From the NCBI RefSeq assembly GCF_964019805.1, contig NZ_OZ026472.1:558001-622000 (forward strand): 64,000 bases of DNA, in the 5' to 3' direction. Below, one piece after another: positions 46,521 through 55,024 of this stretch (the first letter of the stretch is position 1; each line of letters starts with the position of its first letter). The notes below the pieces were generated by a model. That model had not been told where the DNA came from and ran no database searches. It saw nothing but the letters and a program-made list of their open reading frames with translations. The DNA comes from Candidatus Lariskella endosymbiont of Epinotia ramella. GTDB taxonomy: Bacteria > Pseudomonadota > Alphaproteobacteria > Rickettsiales > Midichloriaceae. Position numbers and translations under genes: made by a program.

Positions 46521-46917
46521 CTTGCAGGCAGTTGTGTAGTCGCTGAAATTTATTTTTCAGAGGAAAGTCCGGACTTCACAAAACAATGACGTCGGGTAAC
46601 ACCCGGCGAGGGAAACCTTAGGGAAAGTGCCACAGAAAATATACCGCCAGAAGTTATTTTATCATCTGGTAAGGGTGAAAAGGTGAGGTAAGAGCTCAAA
46701 CCGGGTCCACAGCAATGTGTATCGCATGGTAAACCCCGTCAGAAGCAAGGCTATATAGATGCGCGATAGATTATTAGATCTGCGGTTTTGTTTTGGCCGT
46801 TATATTTAGCAGCGCAAGGGTGAGCCGCATAGATTGCACTGGTAACTGTGCAACAAGATAAATGGCTACAAAGAGCTTTTATGCTCTACAGAATCCGGCT
46901 TATAGACTGCTTGCAAG
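46521..46917 (+). ncRNA. rnpB: RNase P RNA component
   Basis: A bacterial A-type RNase P RNA of about 397 nt. Universally conserved segments are visible: GAGGAAAGTCCGGACTTC at the 5' end, GGGAAAGTGCCACAGAAA, AAACCGGGTCCACAGCAATG, GGTAAACCCC and, at the 3' end, ACAGAATCCGGCTTATAGAC. The terminal P1 helix pairs CTTGCAGGCAGT with ACTGCTTGCAAG, with one G-U. A T-rich stretch follows. The RNA cleaves tRNA 5' leaders. It is divergent from the original zapE start, so IS copy 2 has moved into a shared promoter region. Confidence 0.96.
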
Positions 46918-46936
46918 TTTTTATTGATATATGTAG

Positions 46937-47317
46937 ATGATTGATTTTATGTGCATAGCCACGGTTTTATATACAAAATTTTTCGGTACTCGTGTTGGAA
47001 GTGACGAGTTTGGCAATGTATATTATGAGCGTTCTGATGAAAAAAACTTCTTTGGAAGAAAAAAACGCTGGGTTATGTACAGTGGAATTGTAGAACCCAC
47101 TAAAGTACCTAGTGCCTGGTTTGCTTGGTTACATCATCAGAGAGATGCTGTTCCAGATTTTAAAGAATATGGCGTAAAACGCAGTAAAGGCAAAAAAACG
47201 CACATACCAAATTTGACAGGAACACAAAATGCTTATTATCCTCCTGGATATGGGGTTGCACCAAATAGACGTGAAAAAGTAAGTGCAGATTACGAAGCTT
47301 GGGAACCAGATTTCTGA
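46937..47317 (+). CDS. NADH:ubiquinone oxidoreductase accessory subunit, NDUFA12 family
   Basis: A 126-residue protein of the NDUFA12/B17.2 family (PF05071). The block FGTRVGSDEFGNVYYERSDE is followed by KKRWVMYSGIVEPTKVPSAWFAWLHHQRDAVP, then a conserved tail with PNLTGT and YPPGY. In mitochondria and alphaproteobacteria it is a peripheral supernumerary subunit of respiratory complex I. Its presence is a good alphaproteobacterial marker. It begins 20 bp after rnpB; it may be read from its own promoter or by read-through. Confidence 0.93.
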   Translation: MIDFMCIATVLYTKFFGTRVGSDEFGNVYYERSDEKNFFGRKKRWVMYSGIVEPTKVPSAWFAWLHHQRDAVPDFKEYGVKRSKGKKTHIPNLTGTQNAYYPPGYGVAPNRREKVSADYEAWEPDF

Positions 47318-47326
47318 AATCTTTGA

Positions 47327-47574
47327 CGACTCCAAAATTATGATGCACCGAAAGTCCTGCAGAAAAAGTGGTAAAATTGCCAAAACCCTTATGGAGTGAG
47401 TACTCCCACAAAAGTCTCAGAAGCGGCATGAAATAGTGCACCGAGTGTCAAAGTAGCGCTTTAAATCCGTAAGAAAATGTTATAATAAACGTAAAAACCT
47501 TATTGATTTTTGCGCACGCAAATCAATTTTTGGCGGACGGACCAAAAAGTGTTTTAAGTCCGTAAGAAAATGAT
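47327..47574. repeat. Mosaic of repeats B and D between NDUFA12 and bamD
   Basis: An inverted B segment (ATTATGATGCACCGAAAGTCC, AAAAGTGGTAAAATTGCC) is interrupted by repeat D (about 47405-47475: AAAGTCTCAGAAGCGGCATG, GAGTGTCAAAGTAGCG, AATCCGTAAGAAAATG). The B hairpin arm and GGCGGACGGAC come next, and another AGTCCGTAAGAAAATG runs into the bamD stop. D matches the left end of the IS at 55.0 kb. Confidence 0.65.
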
Positions 47575-48363
47575 TTATTCCATAAGGTTTTTAGTTGTTG
47601 CATCATCGTTTGTGGCAAATGCACTCCTAGAAACAAGAGCTTGACCTCTCTTGCTCCATTTGCTATCTGGGAATTCTTTTGATAACACTTCCGCATAATA
47701 TTTTGCTTCATCCAAAATACCAATTGAAGTGTATACTTCTACCATTCTATATAATGCTTCACTTCTAAACGCTGTTTTTGGATAAATGCGTATAACATTC
47801 TGAAATCTCGGAACAGCTGAAAATGGCATTTTCTGAAATAGATAAAACCTTCCTACCGACATTTCTTTTGCAGCAATTGTATCATATGCAAATTGCCTTT
47901 TTTTCTCTGCATCAGCACTATATTTTGAATGAGGAAATCTTGTAATCAATTTATTTAAAGCCAATAGGCTATCTTCTGTTAAGTTTTGGTCTCTCTCAAA
48001 ATCCATCATCTGATTTATAAGTGATAATGCTCTAATATAGTATACATAATCAACATGCTGATTAGCTGGATAATTTCTTACAAAATCATCCGCTGCAAAT
48101 GTAGCATCATCAAACTTATCACTTTTAAAGTATGCATACATTTTTAGCATTGTTGCATTTGGCGCTAATCTATGAGCAGGGTGCTCTTTCTCTATGGTAG
48201 AAAAATCTTTAATTGCTTCTGCAAATCTTTTCTCTGATATGTTTTTTACTCCTGAGCTATAAAGCTCCTCCGGATTCGTCGGGATTACCTTATCACTATT
48301 ATTGCTGGCGCAGCCTATAACAAATAATGTAAGAAATAAAATCAGAAAACGCATGTAATACAT
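47575..48363 (-). CDS. bamD: Outer-membrane assembly lipoprotein BamD
   Basis: A 262-residue protein (259 from the internal ATG at 48354). The signal peptide ends in a lipobox, FVIGC, giving an N-terminal lipidated cysteine. Five TPR-like repeats follow, e.g. PEELYSSGVKNISEKRFAEAIKDFSTIEKEHP and TRFPHSKYSADAEKKR. BamD is the essential lipoprotein partner of BamA that inserts beta-barrel proteins, such as the 11.4-kb OMP, into the outer membrane. The C-terminal end directly meets repeat D sequence, so its last few codons could have been altered by the repeat. Confidence 0.93.
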   Translation of the reverse strand: MYYMRFLILFLTLFVIGCASNNSDKVIPTNPEELYSSGVKNISEKRFAEAIKDFSTIEKEHPAHRLAPNATMLKMYAYFKSDKFDDATFAADDFVRNYPANQHVDYVYYIRALSLINQMMDFERDQNLTEDSLLALNKLITRFPHSKYSADAEKKRQFAYDTIAAKEMSVGRFYLFQKMPFSAVPRFQNVIRIYPKTAFRSEALYRMVEVYTSIGILDEAKYYAEVLSKEFPDSKWSKRGQALVSRSAFATNDDATTKNLME

Positions 48364-48502
48364 CTTAAATACCTAGTAGTTATTTCCTAGATTACATAAC
48401 TTTAAAAAAAACAAACGTCAATACGTAATTACAACATTGATGCACAAAAACATGATAATGTATATTATGGAAAATGATCCATACTTAATTGTTCTATAAT
48501 TA

Positions 48503-50281
48503 TCATTGTATATCTTTTAACTCTTTTTGTACTATTGCAGTTTCTACCACATTGATGATCTGCTGATCGCCAATAGCATGCGCTAAATCTTTAGCTGTTA
48601 GACCACCAATACCTCTTTGATTTAAATCAGCACCATTTGCTATTAGTATTGCAATCAAGTCTATATTTTTACGATTCATTGCAATAGTGAGTGCTGTATC
48701 TCCATGTCTACTGCTATAATTCACATTCGCTCCTTTTTTTAGAATCTGTACAACACAAGTATTTGCTCCTATAAATGTACAGTCTAGTAATGCTTGATTT
48801 ATATCATCATACTGAGAAGCAAGCACCATAGCAATTTCCTCATACATTTCACCTGATGACTCATAAGGAGTTAAACCAGCATTATCCATTGCAAAAATAT
48901 TTGCTCCTATAGAAATCAACATTTTAAACATATCTACTCTGTTATAAATTGCTGCTATATGTAGCGCAGTTCTTCCATCGAGTGTAGTTATGCTAACATC
49001 TGCACCACTCATCATTAGATATCTAAATGCATCAAACTTATTATATACTATGGCATACATTAATGGCGTATAACCGTTGCTTGCATCCTGTGCATTAATA
49101 TCAGCACCTTTAGCTAATAAAGCTTGAATTGCACCTATATCTGAGCTTTGTACAGCAATAAATAGCAGAGAAGAATATTCACTTTGATAAAATGCTTTGG
49201 GTAAATGCTGGTTTTGTCTGTTATATTGCTTTTTACTTATGCTTGGAGGTAAAGGTTGCTTTCTATAATCATATGGCTGTCTCGTGTTTATGTCTAAATC
49301 CATACTATGTGTCTCTTCATCAAAATCTGGAACTCTAGCATTGAATCCAGGCACTACCAAGTATTCTTTCTTATGTGTGATACTGTGTTTTTTTTTCGCT
49401 GTTCCATTATTTTTATCATCAACATTTGTTATGTCTTTTGTGGAACCACTATTCTCTTTTTTGGGAAGTGATTTTTTAGCATCTGATTCATTGCTTATTT
49501 TATTGATTTTCAAAGGTTTCGACGCAACATTTTTTTCTACTACTTTTTCTTTCTTACTGTTTTCACTTTCGGCATTCTTACTTAAACCATCAGCATTCTT
49601 TGCATTCTTTGTTTTATCTGGCACTGCAATACTACTACTATTGCTTAACACATTCTTATCTTTACGATTACTATCGATCTTAGAAACATTGTTAATCTGC
49701 TCAGCTGGCGTAATGCTTTGAATTTTATCAGCAGAACCATCTACTACACTTGGAATAGTAACATCACTTGCAATTTCTTTACTCGCACTTGGAGCAGGAG
49801 CAATTGGGGCAACTGGATCGCTAAACTTTTCAGGTAATGCTAAACTTTTTTCCTGCTGTTTAGTTGTGTCACTATTTTGACTTTTCTGTTGTAATGTAGT
49901 GAGTGACTCAAGTGTTGGAGGAGGTAAAAATTTAGCTCCATCTTGCGATTTATTCTTAAGTGCAGTATTCACTTCTTTCACATTATCATCTACAATCGAT
50001 TGCGGAGGAGCAACAGACACTTGCTTTTTGCTGAATGCACTTTCTATCTTTTCTAACTTATTATCTGCAGGCTTGCTACTCGTACTAACGTCAATCGACT
50101 CTGAATTGCCTCTGTTTATAGGAGTCCACGGCATATCTTTATTAGAATCTGCTAAACTTCTTACGTCACTCCAAAAATCTTCATCCTTAGTACTACCTAT
50201 GCACAAACCTTCAAAGAAAGTGACGTATGTTACACAAATTAGCACAAAAAAAAGCAGCACAAAATTAGAACGTCGTAACAT
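48503..50281 (-). CDS. Exported or membrane-anchored ankyrin-repeat protein
   Basis: 592 residues from the ATG at 50281. It has an N-terminal hydrophobic signal or anchor (SNFVLLFFVLICVTYVTFF), then about 330 low-complexity residues rich in K, S, D, N and P, and finally six ankyrin repeats over the last 220 residues (for example NGYTPLMYAIVYNKFDAFRYLMMSGADV and DGRTALHIAAIYNRVDMFKMLISIGANI). Ankyrin arrays bind protein partners, and in Rickettsiales they are common in host-directed effectors; an envelope role inside the bacterium is equally possible here. In-frame starts further upstream (ATG 50335; TTG 50362 with AAGGA before it) would lengthen the tail before the hydrophobic segment. Confidence 0.85.
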   Translation of the reverse strand: MLRRSNFVLLFFVLICVTYVTFFEGLCIGSTKDEDFWSDVRSLADSNKDMPWTPINRGNSESIDVSTSSKPADNKLEKIESAFSKKQVSVAPPQSIVDDNVKEVNTALKNKSQDGAKFLPPPTLESLTTLQQKSQNSDTTKQQEKSLALPEKFSDPVAPIAPAPSASKEIASDVTIPSVVDGSADKIQSITPAEQINNVSKIDSNRKDKNVLSNSSSIAVPDKTKNAKNADGLSKNAESENSKKEKVVEKNVASKPLKINKISNESDAKKSLPKKENSGSTKDITNVDDKNNGTAKKKHSITHKKEYLVVPGFNARVPDFDEETHSMDLDINTRQPYDYRKQPLPPSISKKQYNRQNQHLPKAFYQSEYSSLLFIAVQSSDIGAIQALLAKGADINAQDASNGYTPLMYAIVYNKFDAFRYLMMSGADVSITTLDGRTALHIAAIYNRVDMFKMLISIGANIFAMDNAGLTPYESSGEMYEEIAMVLASQYDDINQALLDCTFIGANTCVVQILKKGANVNYSSRHGDTALTIAMNRKNIDLIAILIANGADLNQRGIGGLTAKDLAHAIGDQQIINVVETAIVQKELKDIQ

Positions 50282-50358
50282 ATTGTGGTCTAACAGTTTT
50301 GGTAAATAGTCACACCTCAACTTGAGCGCCTCCATCAATTTGAAATCCAATATTAATC

Positions 50359-50712
50359 TCAATCGTCCTTATCAGGCATCAACATCCTAATTTCTCTCTC
50401 TACTATCTTCTCTACTATTCCAGGTAAATTAGTGTTTAACCACTTGATCAACTCAGGTTTTAACAAATCCTTCACAATCTTCTGAAGACAAGAATCAAGA
50501 GCATTAGCAGTTAATTCATCACATGCCATATCACCGGATTCTATAGAATCATCGTTATAAAATCTAGACTTATTAATAGATTTGCTATCTATTATCTCTC
50601 TTTCTGTAAGTTCTAATATATCATCTTGCATTTTTTTGAAATCGTCTCGCGACATCATGCTTTGTATATTGTGAAGCGCTTCTTGGATTTCATTTTTTTT
50701 ATCGGATTTCAT
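50359..50712 (-). CDS. PopZ-like protein (DUF2497)
   Basis: A 117-residue acidic protein. The C-terminal KDLLKPELIKWLNTNLPGIVEKIVEREI is the conserved helix pair of the PopZ/DUF2497 family, and the N-terminal EIQEALHNIQSMMSRDD resembles the family's short binding motif. The family usually has a proline-rich acidic middle; here it is short and charged. PopZ self-assembles at cell poles and tethers the ParB-bound origin in Caulobacter. Rickettsiales homologues are likely to help polar organisation, but this is by analogy. The stop overlaps a possible TTG start of the ankyrin gene. Confidence 0.82.
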   Translation of the reverse strand: MKSDKKNEIQEALHNIQSMMSRDDFKKMQDDILELTEREIIDSKSINKSRFYNDDSIESGDMACDELTANALDSCLQKIVKDLLKPELIKWLNTNLPGIVEKIVEREIRMLMPDKDD

Positions 50713-50746
50713 AAATTGCCATCTTTATCTAAGAATGGATGCAAAG

Positions 50747-51394
50747 CTACTGCCTCGTTACTGCAGATGTTGAAAGCAACAACCATATCTTATCTTGCCC
50801 AATTTTTTTGCCAAATTGCCAAGCATCTTCAACTATAACAATTTTTTCTGTGTTACCATTTAACAAGTTTCCTGCCTTATCTTTGACATAGCTAACCTGG
50901 TCACTTACTATCCTCAATGTTATTGAAGCTAAGTGATCTGATATATAAGCATCTGTTATTTCAACATCTCTCACTCCGATAATAGTCTTGTTGTACAAAT
51001 ATCCAGAAGATATTCTTTTCTCCATTTCTCTAGAAAATACCTTATAAACATCTGAACTCAGCAGCATCTGAAGAGATTGTTTATCATATTTTGTAAAGGC
51101 ATTTATTATTGTTATGAATGCTTTTTTTGCACATGATACAAATACATCAGCATTAAAATTTCCTTCAACTTCTCTTATTTTATCAAATACATCTCTTATA
51201 TGAGGAGCAAGTGCTGCTTCAGTGGCTGAAATTATTTCGATATCTGCAGGTTTTTGAGCTTCTTTATCAAAATTATCAACTGAATTCTCAAAAACTTTAG
51301 CGGTAGATGAATTGTTATCAGTATGCCCAAAAATCTTGAATAACCTGATAAAAATTATTACTGCTATCCCTAATAAAAAGATTAAATCTAACAT
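50747..51394 (-). CDS. Tim44-like domain protein
   Basis: A 215-residue protein. An N-terminal membrane anchor (MLDLIFLLGIAVIIFIRLF) and short spacer precede a Tim44-like domain (about residues 75-215) with FITIINAFTKYDKQSLQMLLSSDVYKVF and a final VEDAWQFGKKIGQDKIWLL segment. The alphaproteobacterial relative of mitochondrial Tim44 (TimA) sits at the inner membrane; its function is not well defined. The ATG at 51394 is selected because the anchor begins there; the frame extends 11 codons further up. It is upstream of the PopZ-like gene on the same strand (34 bp). Confidence 0.88.
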   Translation of the reverse strand: MLDLIFLLGIAVIIFIRLFKIFGHTDNNSSTAKVFENSVDNFDKEAQKPADIEIISATEAALAPHIRDVFDKIREVEGNFNADVFVSCAKKAFITIINAFTKYDKQSLQMLLSSDVYKVFSREMEKRISSGYLYNKTIIGVRDVEITDAYISDHLASITLRIVSDQVSYVKDKAGNLLNGNTEKIVIVEDAWQFGKKIGQDKIWLLLSTSAVTRQ

Positions 51395-51526
51395 TTTAAA
51401 CTCAAGTACACAATAATATAGTTTCAATGTCTTAACATAAGTTAATAATATAGCCTAGATCTATATTTATAAACAGCACAAATTGCAAGACATTAAACAT
51501 CAATCACGTGAAAAAAATCTTAGATT

Positions 51527-52372
51527 TTATTTTAATGATCCCATATCACCTTTCCAGCGTGAATCTATTATATTCATAATATCCATAGCAATCCTTGTAT
51601 ACCAATCAAATTCTGTTTCTCCTAATTGCTGCTCATATGATAAAGACTGTTTTAAGTCATTTTTGTTGCTAAGAATACGTAACACTAACTCCATGGAAGA
51701 ACCATATTGTGAAGCTTCTATTAATACTAACTCACGTACCCTATAACGTTCTAATATGTTGGAAAAACTTACATATTCTGCAGTCATAAAACTAGAAAGG
51801 TCAATATTATCTATGTCCTGGATATTACCTCTTATGACAGCAGGCCTTATCATACCAATTTGTTCTGGAATTCTATCCCAAGCCTCTTTCCAATTACCAT
51901 TAAACCAAAGCCAATTCATACTATTTTTTAAAAATGGTATGATTACAAATGAGTCAAATATTTTTGTTTGATATAGTATGCCAGAGCTATTCAATAGAGA
52001 TAGAACATTTTTTTCATCAAATTCTATATTTAATGTAGCCATATATGAATGTGATGTCATACGCTCATCTAAAAATTGTATCTTTTTGATCAATTTTTTA
52101 AAATCTGTAACTTTCAGGTTATCTATACGCTTATGCGCAGCAGGCATTGTAATAGCAAGAGATAGTTTTTTTAGACCACTCATTATCCCATCTTCTACTG
52201 CAATCTTTTTCGAATCTTTTAGATTGCCAGCGTCATAAAAAACATGTATGTTCTCCACATAAAATACATTGTCTACAGCTGCTATCGAACTACTTGCCAC
52301 TGAAAATGTAAAAAATATAGTAGCAGCGATGTTGTGTAATTTATACCAATTATACATCAACAGCTTAGACAT
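51527..52372 (-). CDS. DUF2066 protein, exported
   Basis: A 281-residue protein with an N-terminal hydrophobic leader ending SSSIAA, followed by VDNVFYVENIHVFYDAGNLKDSKKIAVEDG, the usual DUF2066 opening, and the RMTSHSYMATLNIEFDEKNVLSLLN block. DUF2066 proteins are periplasmic and of unknown function. It is the upstream member of a same-strand run DUF2066, Tim44, PopZ-like, ankyrin, bamD, and divergent from ispZ. The tail beyond residue 230 is poorly conserved. Confidence 0.8.
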   Translation of the reverse strand: MSKLLMYNWYKLHNIAATIFFTFSVASSSIAAVDNVFYVENIHVFYDAGNLKDSKKIAVEDGIMSGLKKLSLAITMPAAHKRIDNLKVTDFKKLIKKIQFLDERMTSHSYMATLNIEFDEKNVLSLLNSSGILYQTKIFDSFVIIPFLKNSMNWLWFNGNWKEAWDRIPEQIGMIRPAVIRGNIQDIDNIDLSSFMTAEYVSFSNILERYRVRELVLIEASQYGSSMELVLRILSNKNDLKQSLSYEQQLGETEFDWYTRIAMDIMNIIDSRWKGDMGSLK

Positions 52373-52494
52373 AAATCCACCTCAAATTACGCATACAAAT
52401 CTGCATATTCTTCTTATTTGCGACTTACTTTTATTATTATCAGTACGTCACACTCTTAAAAAGCATCCAGTAGGACGCATATACGGATAGTAAT

Positions 52495-53082
52495 ATGATA
52501 GCCCATAGTTATGCAACCTTTAAGTTTATTAGTAGTAGACAATATATGCCAATACAGAATGTATTAGAACTAAGCTCTCTAGTAATATTTTTTGCTGTGT
52601 ATAAATTCTTTGGTATCATCACAGCAACATTTGCATTGATGACTTGTACTTTATGCAACATGCTATTCTTATATTTGAGATATAGAGTGAAGCCATCCAA
52701 GATGATGATCTTTTCTGCAACCATATTATTTTTATTTGGCGGATTAAGCCTTATAACAAATGATGCAAGATTTATTAAAATAAAACCAACAATACTATAT
52801 GGAACTCTCGCAGTATCTTTAGCAATTGGAACGCTATTCAATAAATATTTTATTGGTAATATTTTAAAGCAAGCACTTGACTTAAGCCATAAACAGATAA
52901 AACTATTGACAATACAGTGGGTTGTTATATTTACCGCCCTTGCAGTGGCAAATGAAATAACATGGCGCAACTTCAGCGAAGATATTTGGATAAACTTTAA
53001 AGTTTTTGTTACACCTATTCTGCTTGTTGTGATTTCAGCTCTGCAATTATATTGCCTACGCGGCAATTTGAGAAAAAAATGA
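52495..53082 (+). CDS. yciB: Septation protein A / YciB family inner-membrane protein
   Basis: A 195-residue protein with five membrane helices. Family marks are ELSSLVIFFAVYKFFGIITAT, LTLI-like GGLSLITNDARFIKIKPTILYG, and the C-terminal WVVIFTALAVANEITWRNFSEDIWINFKVF. YciB (IspZ) interacts with envelope and division proteins. The family normally begins close to the first helix, so the internal ATG at 52546 may be the real start; 52495 would add 17 residues. It is divergent from DUF2066. Confidence 0.9.
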   Translation: MIAHSYATFKFISSRQYMPIQNVLELSSLVIFFAVYKFFGIITATFALMTCTLCNMLFLYLRYRVKPSKMMIFSATILFLFGGLSLITNDARFIKIKPTILYGTLAVSLAIGTLFNKYFIGNILKQALDLSHKQIKLLTIQWVVIFTALAVANEITWRNFSEDIWINFKVFVTPILLVVISALQLYCLRGNLRKK

Positions 53083-53127
53083 GCACTGGCGTTTCTTATA
53101 TCTTAGACACCTTGAAGTACTCGTGAA

Positions 53128-53300
53128 CCCGCGCGGCCTGGTGTGAATGTCAGAACTCATATACCTAAAACCCGCGGGAAGATCACAACGAAAGAGCATG
53201 TTTATCATTTTTTTGGGAAGGTTCGCATTGGGATGGTGCGATTTTTTTGATAAACATACCTTAAGACAGCTATATCAAAGATATGCTCTTAGTTCAACTA
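53128..53300 (+). ncRNA. Candidate structured RNA (unassigned)
   Basis: Nested self-complementary arms stand out in a spacer that is locally GC-rich. CCCGCG (53128) pairs with CGCGGG (53173-53178). AAGAGCAT (about 53192) pairs with ATGCTCTT (about 53282-53290), enclosing ATGTTTATCA with TGATAAACAT and, inside that, TCGCA with TGCGA. This looks like an RNA gene rather than a coding frame. It does not show the SRP or tmRNA cores I know, and a 6S RNA or a novel RNA remains possible. A 61-codon frame across it has no family support. The strand is a guess. Confidence 0.4.
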
Positions 53301-53511
53301 AAATGTGCATAAAAATTATACTTTTTTTATAGCTTTCACTGCAAATCTAGGCAATGCCTGGGAAATCTCGCATTAACCCGTGCAATTAATAGTTGATCGT
53401 AATACATTTGTAGTCTAAGTTCACAGTATAATGTTTCTCACATACTAGTTTTACTATTTTGCTTTATAAGCGCTGTCTACAACAAAAAAATCTGCTATAA
53501 TAGGTGCAATC

Positions 53512-53550
53512 CGCAAGTATACCTCTGATAAATGAGGAAGTGATGAGTAC
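53512..53550 (+). repeat. Dispersed repeat A, fragment A10
   Basis: AAGTATACCTCTGATAAATGAGG is the A start block only. The rest of 53336-53635 shows nothing else that I can name. Confidence 0.45.
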
Positions 53551-53635
53551 AAGTTAATTGCTACATCGAATACTTTTACATATTTGCAAGATAATAAAGG
53601 AACATGTCATATTTTTATATTTATTCGAGTGTTAT

Positions 53636-53770
53636 ATGACTATACTTTTCTATTTAATGCTGCTTTCCATGCCGATTTTGTTGCTCTGTGTGCTTGGTAT
53701 GCTATGGTCAGTTAAAACATCTCAATATGACGATATTGAGAATGCAGCCGATAAGATATTATTCGATTAA
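53636..53770 (+). CDS. ccoS: cbb3-type cytochrome oxidase assembly protein CcoS
   Basis: A 44-residue single-pass membrane protein. Residues 2-24 form a hydrophobic helix (ILFYLMLLSMPILLLCVLGML), followed by the diagnostic CcoS tail SQYDDIENAADKILFD (family: 'GQFDDLxxPAxRILFDD'). CcoS is required for cofactor insertion into cbb3 oxidase, a high-affinity terminal oxidase for low oxygen. The ATG at 53636 gives the family length; an upstream in-frame start would add 26 unrelated residues. No ccoNOPQ, ccoG, ccoH or ccoI gene is in the window. Only three bases separate it from holA. Confidence 0.8.
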   Translation: MTILFYLMLLSMPILLLCVLGMLWSVKTSQYDDIENAADKILFD

Positions 53771-53773
53771 TTA

Positions 53774-54802
53774 ATGACAGAAATAAAATTCCATAATGTT
53801 GAGAAGTTCTTTCAGGAATTTCGTTCAACTCCAAAATTTGCTGTAATTTATGGCTCTGACGATGGCATGATATTGTCAGCATGTAAGAAGATCATTTATA
53901 TATTAACTAGATTACACTCTTTTAGCACTACTATTATTGAACACGATTATAAACAACTAAAAGACTATGAGGTTTTAAAAGATGATGCACGTTCTCTCTC
54001 CTTATTTGATACTGGTTACAATATAATCGTTATCAGAAATATTCCAGATAATATAGATAAAGCGTTGATTAGTACTTTATGTGATTTAAGTGCTATTAAC
54101 TGCTTCGTATTAATTATTGCGCCTGAAATAAAAAAGACATCTAAAGCTTTTTTCAGCCTCAAGAGTTTAAAAAATGCTGTATTTATACCATGTTACACAC
54201 AAGATAGAAATGCTACAGAACAACTCGTGCGAAAACTTTTTGCAAAACATAAAGTTGAATATGAATATAATGTAGTTCGTTCACTTGTTGATATACTGCC
54301 ACAGCATTATTTATGGGCATATTATGAGATACACAAGTTACTGCTATACAAAATGGATGAGAATGGAATTTGTATCAAGATTTCTTACGATGATTTAGCA
54401 ATATTAATGCAAGATTCAGACGTACAAGCTGATGAAATATGCTTGAGCTTTTTGAATAATGATTATAAAAAAGTTTCTTCTTATATATCTGATGCAAAGC
54501 TAAGAAACTTCAACCCAATACTATTCATTAAATTAATGCAAAGCTATCTCATGCGCACGATATATGTGAAATCTGAAATTGAAAAAGCTATTAGCAAAGA
54601 TACTGCAATTGCAAAATTGAAACCTCCTATATTCTGGCGCTATAAAACAGCTTTTTCACAAGCATGTGACAAACTTACATATAACGCCATATCAAACTTG
54701 CTTGAGAAGCTCATATATCTTGAAACAGCCTGTAAACAGAATTACTCTATGCAGTTCCTCTTACTAGAAAACTTCATGATATCAAATAAACTGAAACTGT
54801 AA
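53774..54802 (+). CDS. holA: DNA polymerase III subunit delta
   Basis: A 342-residue clamp-loader subunit. It has the HolA layout: FAVIYGSDDGMILSACKKI at the start (diverged, no functional P-loop), ARSLSLFDTGYNIIVIRNI, IIAPEIKKTSKAFFSLK, then a helical C-terminal collar with EICLSFLNNDYKKV and LIYLETACKQNYSMQFLLLENFM. The delta subunit opens the beta sliding clamp. Overall identity to well-studied homologues is low, but the order of segments is right. It directly follows ccoS. Confidence 0.88.
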   Translation: MTEIKFHNVEKFFQEFRSTPKFAVIYGSDDGMILSACKKIIYILTRLHSFSTTIIEHDYKQLKDYEVLKDDARSLSLFDTGYNIIVIRNIPDNIDKALISTLCDLSAINCFVLIIAPEIKKTSKAFFSLKSLKNAVFIPCYTQDRNATEQLVRKLFAKHKVEYEYNVVRSLVDILPQHYLWAYYEIHKLLLYKMDENGICIKISYDDLAILMQDSDVQADEICLSFLNNDYKKVSSYISDAKLRNFNPILFIKLMQSYLMRTIYVKSEIEKAISKDTAIAKLKPPIFWRYKTAFSQACDKLTYNAISNLLEKLIYLETACKQNYSMQFLLLENFMISNKLKL

Positions 54803-54814
54803 TAGAAGTTAAAT

Positions 54815-55024
54815 GTGCAAAAATTAGCCCAGGATTCTGCCCTGTACTAATTTTTGGATATATTAATTGCTCCAGTGCCGCGCGCAAACACTATTTTCAC
54901 AAAATCCGTAAATTTAAAGCGCTATTTTGACACTTGTGGCAGCATTTCATGCGCACTTTCGAGATTTTTTGGCGCGGGTTGCATTCTCATTTGTCCGATA
55001 CTTGTCAATATTTAATAGTACACG
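54815..55024. repeat. Repeats B8 and inverted D after holA
   Basis: AAAAATTAGCCCAGGATTCTGCCC...CTAATTTTTGGATATAT is a B core. 54885-54965 is an inverted D copy (ATCCGTAAATTTAAAGCGC, TTTTGACACTTGTGG, GCATTTCATGCGCAC). A GC-rich TTTTTTGGCGCGGGTTGC stretch follows. Confidence 0.55.

Noticed and set aside
53128-53300. tmRNA or SRP RNA
   Set aside because: No tag-like reading frame, tRNA-like ends or SRP core (GGAAGGAAGCAG type) could be seen.
53147-53332. 61-codon frame in the yciB-ccoS spacer
   Set aside because: It coincides with the nested hairpins and has no family resemblance or ribosome binding site; an RNA is a better explanation.
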